From positions 1 through 20,971 of the forward strand of contig JANWHL010000164.1 in assembly GCA_025450405.1 (NCBI GenBank): a stretch of 20,971 bases of DNA, written 5' to 3'. The stretch's first letter is position 1. The number at the start of each line of letters is the position of its first letter. The translations under genes were made by a program, and so were the position numbers. The stretch comes from Ktedonobacterales bacterium. GTDB lineage: Bacteria; Chloroflexota; Ktedonobacteria; Ktedonobacterales; JADMIN01. The notes beneath the pieces were generated by a model that worked only from the letters and a program-made list of their open reading frames with translations, was not told the DNA's origin and made no database searches. Shown in pieces: positions 14,133-20,527 of the stretch.

Positions 14133-14585
14133 TCAGGGCTGCGCCGGGGCCGGCGTCGCGTTCTGGAACTTCGACGGGCACTTCGCCAGCAGCGTGCGCG
14201 CCTGGAAGACGCCGCGCGTGCCCAGTTGGCCCTCCACCACCACGGTGATCCCCGGCCGGAAGATGTCGGGGACCACCCCGGCATAGGTGATCGGCAGCAC
14301 GTCCGTGCCCTCTGTGATGCTGAAGCGGATGACCTGGGTCTGGTCGTCGCGGACGACAGAGCCCTGCTCGACGATCCCCGCCACCCGCACCGCGCGGCTA
14401 TCGCAGGCGTGGCAGGTGCGCAGCTGGGAGATGGTCATGTAGTAGTCGGCGGTCGCGCTCGTGTTGGCGATGACCAGGTACCCAATGGCCGCCGCGATGG
14501 CGACCCCGGCCACGACGAACCCCCACGGCACCTTGCGGCGCCGCGTCGGTGTCCCCACCTCGGGTGTGACCAGTTCGTCGATCAT
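14133..14585 (-). CDS. ccmE: CcmE haem chaperone, cysteine variant
   Basis: A 150-residue protein: N-terminal anchor (residues ~20-40), then the exported OB-fold (YYMTISQL, VRVAGIVEQGSVVRDD, ITYAGVVPDIFRPG, VVVEGQLG, FQARTLLAKCPSKF). CcmE normally binds haem covalently through His in LAKHDENY (HxxxY). Here the position is Cys136 in LLAKCPSKF, and the Tyr position is Phe140. A CxxxY CcmE is known from a variant System I in archaea and some bacteria; CxxxF departs further. A second oddity is CHAC (C58-C61) in the first loop of the OB fold. I chose ATG 14585 because GGAGG lies 7 bases upstream; a TTG eight codons earlier (14609) lacks one. Confidence 0.93.
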   Translation of the reverse strand: MIDELVTPEVGTPTRRRKVPWGFVVAGVAIAAAIGYLVIANTSATADYYMTISQLRTCHACDSRAVRVAGIVEQGSVVRDDQTQVIRFSITEGTDVLPITYAGVVPDIFRPGITVVVEGQLGTRGVFQARTLLAKCPSKFQNATPAPAQP

Positions 14586-14613
14586 CGCCACGCCTCCGTC
14601 TTCCGCCAACCAT

Positions 14614-15060
14614 TTATCCCTCGAAGAGGGCCGTCAGCAGCGCGCCGAGCAGGAACGCCACCAGGCCCAACCCCAGGATCAGCCGCGGCACCGCCTTCCA
14701 GAGCCGCGTCCGCTCCCGGCGCAGCCGGCTGACCCCCTCCTGCGCCTGGTAAATCGCCAGACCGAACAGCGCCAGCGCCACCGCGATCTTCACCCCCAGC
14801 ACCACCACGTACGCCAGGCCTAGGCTTGTCGTCGTCAAGCGGTCCGCCGTCAGGTACACGCCCGAGAGCAGCAGCAGCCCCATGCACACATTCACCAGCT
14901 GGCGAAAGTGGCCGGCCACCTCCGCCGCCACCCGCGGCGCCGGTCCCCCGCTCCGCAGCGCGGGAATTAGCGCCACGAGGTAGAAGATGCTCCCCCCGAT
15001 CCAGGCGCTGGCGGCCACCACATGGACCGTCCGCATGAGCACACGCAGCGCGAGGAACAT
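14614..15060 (-). CDS. CopD-like / DUF4149-like four-helix membrane protein
   Basis: A 148-residue protein with four membrane helices. The N-terminal RTVHVVAASAWIGGSIFYLVA matches the CopD superfamily hallmark (His in helix 1, then W-x-GG). Later helices are around LVNVCMGLLLLSGVYLTA, YVVVLGVKIAVALALFGLAI and PRLILGLGLVAFLLGALL. Members of this superfamily are linked to copper or haem handling, so a role in oxidase copper supply or haem delivery is possible, though the sequence alone does not prove it. It sits between ccdA and ccmE (28 bp before the ccmE ATG). A GTG one codon upstream of the ATG is an alternative start. Confidence 0.75.
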   Translation of the reverse strand: MFLALRVLMRTVHVVAASAWIGGSIFYLVALIPALRSGGPAPRVAAEVAGHFRQLVNVCMGLLLLSGVYLTADRLTTTSLGLAYVVVLGVKIAVALALFGLAIYQAQEGVSRLRRERTRLWKAVPRLILGLGLVAFLLGALLTALFEG

Positions 15061-15108
15061 CACCCGACCGCCTGTCGCTCCTGACGCTCACGCGTGCCCA
15101 CCCCCGGC

Positions 15109-15903
15109 TCAGCCCAACCCCAGCGGGGTCAGACGCTGCGCCCAGGCCGAGAACTGCGCGGCCTGACCAGAGAGATATACCAGCCCGACCAGAATGAGAG
15201 CTACCCCGCTCGCCATCGTGACCACGTGGCCGTGCCGCTTGAGCCAGCCCAGCGCCCGTAGCCCTGACGACCAGCCGAGCCCGACGCCGATGAACGGCAG
15301 CGCGAAGCCCAGCGAATAGATTGTGAGGAGGACGAACCCCTTTCCAATGTTGGCCGACGCCCCCACATACAGCAGGATCGAGCCAAGCACCGGGCCGATG
15401 CACGGCGTCCAGCCCGCCGCGAAGACCACCCCCAGCGCGAAGGGCGCGAGCCCGCCAAGCACGCCCGCGCCCGCCGGCGCCCGCAGCCGCCACTCGTGGG
15501 AGAGCGTCTCCATCCACGCCCGCGGCAGCAGGTTCAGGAGGAAGGCGCCCATCAGCACCATCGCGATGCCGGCCACCGTCTCCAGCACCAGCTTGTAGGC
15601 GCTCAGCAGCGTCCCAAACGACGCCACAGCCAGCCCCAGCGCGATGAACGTGACCGAGAAGCCCGCCACGAAGAGCAGGCACACTCGCACACTCGGCCGC
15701 GCCAACACGGCCACGCTACCTGCCGCGCCACCCACGCCAGCGCTACCCGCCGGCGTCACGTCCACGTGGCGCACCGAAGTGGCCGCCAGATAGCTCATGT
15801 AGCCGGGGACCAGCGGCGCGACGCACGGCGAGAAGAACGAGACCACGCCCGCGATGAACGCGGCCGCTCCCGTCCCCCAGCCGACGGCTCCCAGCCCCGA
15901 CAT
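15109..15903 (-). CDS. ccdA: CcdA, transmembrane thiol-disulfide reductant conduit
   Basis: A 264-residue membrane protein that carries electrons from cytoplasmic thioredoxin to extracytoplasmic CcmG. Both redox cysteines are present in their signature contexts: C27 in FFSPCVAPLVPGYMSYL and C168 in GWTPCIGPVLGSILLYVG, in the pseudo-symmetric helices 1 and 4. Six helices are visible, with a Gly/Ala-rich insertion at ~50-68. ATG 15903 is preceded by GAGGAG about 9 bases away. The gene follows ccmG after a 150-bp spacer carrying two interspersed repeat copies. Confidence 0.95.
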   Translation of the reverse strand: MSGLGAVGWGTGAAAFIAGVVSFFSPCVAPLVPGYMSYLAATSVRHVDVTPAGSAGVGGAAGSVAVLARPSVRVCLLFVAGFSVTFIALGLAVASFGTLLSAYKLVLETVAGIAMVLMGAFLLNLLPRAWMETLSHEWRLRAPAGAGVLGGLAPFALGVVFAAGWTPCIGPVLGSILLYVGASANIGKGFVLLTIYSLGFALPFIGVGLGWSSGLRALGWLKRHGHVVTMASGVALILVGLVYLSGQAAQFSAWAQRLTPLGLG

Positions 15904-15921
15904 AGCTTCCCGCTCCTCGTG

Positions 15922-15944
15922 CTACCCGCGCCGTTCAGGGCGCC
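15922..15944. repeat. Short interspersed palindromic element, copy 2
   Basis: CTACCCGCGCCGTTCAGGGC plus GCC, in the gap between ccmG and ccdA. It is nearly identical to copy 1 at 652-678. Confidence 0.55.
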
Positions 15945-15975
15945 TACCCGGCTTCCACCGCCCTCGCCACCCGCG

Positions 15976-15998
15976 ATTACCCGCATCCTTCAGGGCGC
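15976..15998. repeat. Short interspersed palindromic element, copy 3
   Basis: ATTACCCGCATCCTTCAGGG plus CGC, 54 bases after copy 2 in the same orientation and the same gap. Confidence 0.55.
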
Positions 15999-16053
15999 CT
16001 GCCCGCCAGTCGATCCGCCCGCTCCTGGCCGCGACGCCCGCCTGCGCGACCTC

Positions 16054-16647
16054 CTACTTCAGGATCCGCTGGATGGCGTGCGCCAGTGTCGCGTCATCCA
16101 AAGGACCGCCGACCTTCTGGGCCACCACGCCGGACCGATCGATGAACGCGGTCTCCGGCACACCGCTCACGCCATAGGCGACCGCGATCGCGCCGTCGGC
16201 GTCGTCGAGCCCAACCAGGTAGGTGATCCCGTACTGCTTGAGGAACCCCAGCGAGTCCGCCGGCTTATCCTGATAACTTACCCCAATGATGATGATCCCA
16301 TTCGCCTTGTATCTCTGCCAGGCCGCCTCCAGGATGGGCGACTCCTCCTGGCACGGCTGGCACCACGACGCCCAGAAGTTGACGATGACCGGGTGGCCCT
16401 TCAGGTCGGCCAGGTGGACCCGCTGGCCCGGCGTCCCGTTCAGCACCGCCAGCGTGAAGTCCGGCGCCCGGTGGCCGACCAGCGGCGAGGGCGGTGGCTG
16501 GCTCCCCACCTGCTGGCTCGCCGCCACCAGCCTCAACCCCAACAACGCCAACAACGCCGCCAGCGCGAGTACGGTGAGGATCAGGGTGATCGCGTTCAGC
16601 CGGCCGCGCCCGCGGCCAAGCGTCACCGGTTGTTCCCCCGCCCCCAT
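16054..16647 (-). CDS. ccmG: CcmG/ResA-type membrane-anchored thioredoxin
   Basis: A 197-residue thiol-disulfide oxidoreductase. An N-terminal membrane anchor (residues ~19-43) is followed by a TlpA-like thioredoxin fold: GHRAPDFTLAVLNG, the active site FWASWCQPCQEE (C96, C99), and the cis-Pro loop in SGVPETAFIDRSG. It takes electrons from CcdA and reduces the CXXCH thiols of apocytochromes. With the neighbouring CcmH lacking cysteines, CcmG may act directly on apocytochrome here. ATG 16647 has AAGGAG about 11 bases upstream. It lies 70 bp after the ctaD stop, at the cox-ccm junction. Confidence 0.94.
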   Translation of the reverse strand: MGAGEQPVTLGRGRGRLNAITLILTVLALAALLALLGLRLVAASQQVGSQPPPSPLVGHRAPDFTLAVLNGTPGQRVHLADLKGHPVIVNFWASWCQPCQEESPILEAAWQRYKANGIIIIGVSYQDKPADSLGFLKQYGITYLVGLDDADGAIAVAYGVSGVPETAFIDRSGVVAQKVGGPLDDATLAHAIQRILK

Positions 16648-16717
16648 CGCCGTGCTCGCTCCTTCACGCGGGTCGCCGCTCGTCCCGAATGGCGGGCGGC
16701 GCGGATCTCAGCGGACC

Positions 16718-18442
16718 TCAGTGGCCGGTGCGCTTCCAGTCCGGGTCCTCCGGATGCTTCAGGTCATAGAACGGGCGCCGGCTGCGGACCACCGGGATCG
16801 TCTCGAAGTTGTAGGCCGGCGGCGGTGACGTCGTGTCCCACTCCAGCGTAAAGGCGTCCCATGGGTCGCCCGAGGCCACCGGCGCGTACCGCGGCCAGAA
16901 GAGCGTGAGCGCCCAGTTGAGGAGGAAGACCAGCACGCCGAGGGCGATGATCAGCGCCCCGATGGTCGCGGTCAGGTTCAACCCGTCCCAGCCAAGGCCG
17001 GCCGGATACGTGTACTGGCGGCGCGGCATGCCCAGCAGCCCGAGGATGTGCATCGGGAAGAACGCCAGGTTCAGCCCGATGATGAACAGCCAGAACTGGA
17101 GATAGCCCAGCTTCGCGTTCAGCATCTTGCCGCTCATCTTGGGGAACCAGTAGTAGATGCCGGCGAAGATGCCCAACACGCTGCCACCGAAGAGCACGTA
17201 ATGGAGGTGGGAGACGACGAAATAGCTATCCGTCGCCTGATAGTCGAACGGCACCACCGCCAGCGCCACGCCGTTCAGCCCGCCGATCAGGAACATCACG
17301 ATGAAGCCGAGGGCGAAGCACATCGGCACGTCGAACTTGAGCTTGCCGCCATAGACCGTGCCGACCCAGTTGAAGATCTTCACCGCCGTCGGGATAGCGA
17401 TCAGCGTCGTCGTCGAGGCGAAGAACGCTTGTGCGACCAGCGGCAACCCCACCGCGAACATGTGGTGCGCCCACACCGTGAAGCTGAGGAACCCGATGGC
17501 CACCCCCGACCACGCCACGAAGGTGTAGCCGAACAGCGGTTTGCGGGAGAAGACCGGCAGCACCTCCGAGATGATGCCGAAGGCCGGTAAGATCAGGATG
17601 TACACCTCCGGATGGCCGAACGACCAGAAGAGGTGCTGCCACAGCAGCGGGTCGCCGCCGTGGTTCGCCTGATAGAAGTGCGTGCCGAGGTGCCGGTCCA
17701 GCAGCAGCAGCGCGCTGGCGGTCGTCAGGCTCGGCATCGCGAAGACCAGCAGGAAGCTCGTCACCAACGTCATCCAGGTGAAGAGCGGCATGCGGTTGAT
17801 TGTCAGCCCCGGCGCGCGCAGGCGGAAGACCGTCACGATGAAGTTCAGGCCGCTGGTGATCGACGCGATACCCAGCATGTTCAGGCCGATGATCCAGAAG
17901 TCCACGTTCTGGCCCGGCGCGAAGCACCCGCTGAGCGGGGCCGTGGCCACATTCACCGGGGCGCCAAAGCACGCGGGTGCGGCGTCCGAAAGCGGCGCGT
18001 AATTGAACCAGCCCGCGTTCGGCGCGCCGCCGGTGAGGAAGCTCGCGTACATGAAGAGGCCACCGAAGAGCAGCAGCCAGTAGCCCAGCGCGTTAATCCG
18101 CGGGAAGGCCATGTCGCGCGCGCCGACCATCAGCGGCACGACATAGTTGCCCAGACCGGTCATCATCGGCATGATGAACAGGAAGATCATCGTCGTCCCA
18201 TGCATCGTGAAGACCTGGTCGTACTGCTGCGGCGTCAGCAGCTTCTCGTTCGGCTGCGCCAGCTGCAGGCGGATTAGCTCAGCCTCGATGCCGCCCGCCA
18301 GAAAGAAGGTGAAGGCGGTGTAGATATAGAGGATGCCGATCCGCTTATGGTCGGTGGTGGTGATCCAGGAGCCGAGCGTGGTATCGCTCCAGCGCTGCCT
18401 GGGGATCGCCCTCCCGCGGGTGACTACGGTCCCGGTCGCCAT
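16718..18442 (-). CDS. ctaD: Cytochrome c oxidase subunit I (A-type haem-copper oxidase)
   Basis: A 574-residue catalytic subunit with twelve core helices. Ligands and channel residues are seen: H81 in FTMHGTTM (haem a), H277/E279/Y281 in GHPEVYILILPAFG, H326-H327 in VWAHHMFAVG (CuB), K355 of the K channel in PTAVKIFNW, and H412/H414 in SHLHYVLFGG. The Glu at 279 places it in the A1 class. A loop between helices III and IV is longer than usual and holds two cysteines (C158, C173). GGAGGA lies 6 bases before the ATG. It is 97 bp after ctaC, a gap containing a 15-bp direct repeat. Confidence 0.97.
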   Translation of the reverse strand: MATGTVVTRGRAIPRQRWSDTTLGSWITTTDHKRIGILYIYTAFTFFLAGGIEAELIRLQLAQPNEKLLTPQQYDQVFTMHGTTMIFLFIMPMMTGLGNYVVPLMVGARDMAFPRINALGYWLLLFGGLFMYASFLTGGAPNAGWFNYAPLSDAAPACFGAPVNVATAPLSGCFAPGQNVDFWIIGLNMLGIASITSGLNFIVTVFRLRAPGLTINRMPLFTWMTLVTSFLLVFAMPSLTTASALLLLDRHLGTHFYQANHGGDPLLWQHLFWSFGHPEVYILILPAFGIISEVLPVFSRKPLFGYTFVAWSGVAIGFLSFTVWAHHMFAVGLPLVAQAFFASTTTLIAIPTAVKIFNWVGTVYGGKLKFDVPMCFALGFIVMFLIGGLNGVALAVVPFDYQATDSYFVVSHLHYVLFGGSVLGIFAGIYYWFPKMSGKMLNAKLGYLQFWLFIIGLNLAFFPMHILGLLGMPRRQYTYPAGLGWDGLNLTATIGALIIALGVLVFLLNWALTLFWPRYAPVASGDPWDAFTLEWDTTSPPPAYNFETIPVVRSRRPFYDLKHPEDPDWKRTGH

Positions 18443-18461
18443 GGTCGTTCCTCCGCACCTA

Positions 18462-18491
18462 GGGGTATCCGGTCAGGGGGTATCCGGTCAG
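18462..18491. repeat. Two perfect tandem copies of a 15-bp unit before ctaD
   Basis: GGGGTATCCGGTCAG at 18462-18476 and again at 18477-18491, between ctaC and ctaD, ending about 20 bases upstream of the ctaD start codon and just outside its ribosome binding site. Confidence 0.8.
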
Positions 18492-18539
18492 GTCGAAGAC
18501 TCAGCGCGGCGCCGCACGAAACGGGCCGCCGCGCCGCCG

Positions 18540-19610
18540 TCATTTCAGACTTTCGAGGTACTGCACCAGCTCGTCAATCTGGGTTGAGTTGAGCTTTTCG
18601 GGAAGGACCATATCGTTCCCCGGCTTGACCGCTTGCGGGTCGTTCAGCCAGGTCGCCAGGTTCTCCGGGTTGTTGCTCAGCACACCGCCCGCGATCAAGC
18701 TCCGGCTGCCGAAATGCGAGAGGTTCGGCCCAACCTGCGCCGCGGCGATCGTGCCGCTGATCGAGTGGCACGCCGCGCAGCCCAGCGTCAGGAAATCGTG
18801 CTGGCCGGCCTTCTGGATGTCGCTGGTGGGCGTCGCCGCCACCGCCTCCTGCGCCTGGAGCCAGGTGGCGAAATCATCCGGCGACTGCGCCACGACGATG
18901 AAGTCCATGTTAGCGTGCTGCGTCCCGCAGTACTCCGCGCACTCGCCGCGGTACGTGCCAGCGCGGTCAGCCTGGAACCACAACGTGTTGTTGTGGCCGG
19001 GGATCACGTCTGTCTTGCCCGCCAGCTCCGGAATCCAGAAACTGTGGATCACGTTATTGGATTCGAGGTCCACATGGACGACCATGCCCACGGGCACATG
19101 CAGCTCGTCACCGGTGACCACCACCGCGATCTGATTGGAGCCGGGATTATCGTTGTTGTAGCCCGGATAGCGGAACTCCCACCACCACTGGTGGCCGATG
19201 GCCCGCACCGTCAGCGACTGCGCCTGGGCCGGCTCCGTGATCTGGACCATCGTGTAGATCGTGCCGATCAGCACAATGAACAGGATAACCGCCGGGAGGA
19301 TCGTCCACCCGATCTCCAGCGCCGTGTTCCCCGAGATCTGGCGCGGGGCCGGCATACCCGGCCGCTCGCGGAACCGCCAGATCGAGTAGAGTAGGACGCC
19401 CGTCACGCCCACGAACACGATCGTCGCCACGACCAGGATGAACCAGAAGAGATACGATTCCTTCAGGGCCACTGGGCCCGACGGGTTCAGGATTGACGGT
19501 GTCCGTTCCCCGGTGGACGTGCCCGGGCCGCACCCACCAAAGACGATGGCGGAGAACACCACCAGCAATGGGGCGACACCCCAGCGAGCGAGTCTGCGAC
19601 GCAGTTCCAT
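18540..19610 (-). CDS. ctaC: Cytochrome c oxidase subunit II fused to cytochrome c (caa3 type)
   Basis: A 356-residue lipoprotein-like subunit. The signal peptide ends in a lipobox-like VFGGC (C27). Two membrane helices follow (~53-78 and ~103-122). The cupredoxin domain has the full CuA site: H189, C224, E226, C228, H232 and M235 (in VIHSFW and GECAEYCGTQHANM). The C-terminal cytochrome c domain has CAACH (278-282) and a distal Met334 in GNDMVLPEKL. The fused haem c needs the downstream ccm genes for maturation, which explains the clustering. ATG 19610 has GGGGGAA just upstream; the open frame to 19832 adds a segment without signal-peptide character. Confidence 0.97.
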   Translation of the reverse strand: MELRRRLARWGVAPLLVVFSAIVFGGCGPGTSTGERTPSILNPSGPVALKESYLFWFILVVATIVFVGVTGVLLYSIWRFRERPGMPAPRQISGNTALEIGWTILPAVILFIVLIGTIYTMVQITEPAQAQSLTVRAIGHQWWWEFRYPGYNNDNPGSNQIAVVVTGDELHVPVGMVVHVDLESNNVIHSFWIPELAGKTDVIPGHNNTLWFQADRAGTYRGECAEYCGTQHANMDFIVVAQSPDDFATWLQAQEAVAATPTSDIQKAGQHDFLTLGCAACHSISGTIAAAQVGPNLSHFGSRSLIAGGVLSNNPENLATWLNDPQAVKPGNDMVLPEKLNSTQIDELVQYLESLK

Positions 19611-19710
19611 CGGACTTCCCCCAACCTCCTCGGCGGCGTGATTCCTCGTGGGTGCGGCCCGGCGTTCCCGGACCTTCAAAAAGCGCCGGGCGCGCGGTTC
19701 GCAAGTGTAG

Positions 19711-19739
19711 ATCATAGCGCACGGGCCTGACACCCGCCA
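19711..19739 (-). promoter_or_regulatory. Weak candidate promoter upstream of ctaC
   Basis: TATGAT (19711-19716 on the minus strand) is a good -10 box. The -35 region about 17 bases further (TGGCGG) is poor. It would give a leader of about 95 bases before ctaC. The interval 19611-19907 holds no other feature I can support. Confidence 0.25.
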
Positions 19740-19907
19740 GGCATGCGCGCGCTGCCCACCTGACAATCGCCTGAACGCGCGCGCGGGCGCATGCTCCGCG
19801 AGCAGCGTAGGAGACGGCGGACACACAGGCATACCATAGCACGTTCGCCGGCCCGCGCATAGCCCATGGGCCAGGCGGGCTGCCGCCGCCTCGCGAGGAG
19901 CACCGAC

Positions 19908-20440
19908 ATGGTGGAGACCAGGCCAGTGGCCATCGCCGAACTGGCGCGCGTCGTCGAGATCGACGTCTCAGAGAGCGGCTCCGTCGTCTACTCGGTGGTC
20001 GCGGGGCGGCTCGTCCTGAGGGGCACAGCGTGGCGCCGCTCGCCGCGGAGCGCGGATCACTGGCGGTCGTACGTCGCCGAATGGAAGGGCGGGGTGGCGC
20101 GGCCATCGGCGCGTTCGCGGAAGGAGGGTTAGTAGGAATCACCATGGTGCGGTATCGGCTCGCCGATAGCACGGCACAGCTCGCCGCGCTCTTCGTGGAC
20201 GCGGCGCACCGGCGCCAGGGGATAGCGGCGGCGCTAACGGGCGAGGTCATCCGCTTGGCGCGCGATGAGGGGGCGCGCGAGCTCTACGTCTCGGCGACCC
20301 CGTCCGCCGTCGGATTCTACACCAGCCAGGGGTTTCGCTTGGCCGAGCGTGTCAACCAAGAGTTATACGAACGGGAACCGGCCGACATCCACATGCTCCG
20401 CGCCCTCTGGTGCGGCGGGCGGCCAGGGAGGTGCACTTGA
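19908..20440 (+). pseudogene. GNAT-family N-acetyltransferase broken by a frameshift
   Basis: The N-terminal part, read from ATG 19908 (GAGGAG 7 bases upstream), gives RPVAIAELARVVEIDVSESG ... WRRSPRSADHWRSYVAEWKG and ends at a stop near 20130. The C-terminal part is in another frame and gives GAAIGAFAEGGLVGI, AQLAALFVDAAHRRQGIAAA (acetyl-CoA-binding motif A, RRQGIA) and LYVSATPSAVGFYTSQGF. Together they make one full-length acetyltransferase of ~175 residues. The switch lies at about 20087-20102, in the G-rich GGGCGGGGTGGCG. Joining the frames needs one restored base, so the sequence looks one base short. It may be a real pseudogene, a sequencing error or, less likely, programmed -1 frameshifting. 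The substrate is unknown. Confidence 0.75.
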
Positions 20441-20527
20441 TGTAGTCGACATCGAGGTTCCTCCTTCGGCTGTGGAATCCTAACGCAAACCTGGCGATCA
20501 TCAGCAATCCATGGTGGAAGCTGGTGG

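Noticed and set aside
14074..14181. Upstream extension of ccmF to an earlier start
   Set aside because: It would overlap ccmE by about 50 bp and adds a non-hydrophobic segment, whereas GTG 14073 has a well-placed ribosome binding site directly before the first helix.
12419..14284. A 621-codon minus-strand frame overlapping ccmF
   Set aside because: It is a frame-shifted shadow of ccmF; only the ccmF frame shows the WWD motif, membrane helices and conserved histidines.
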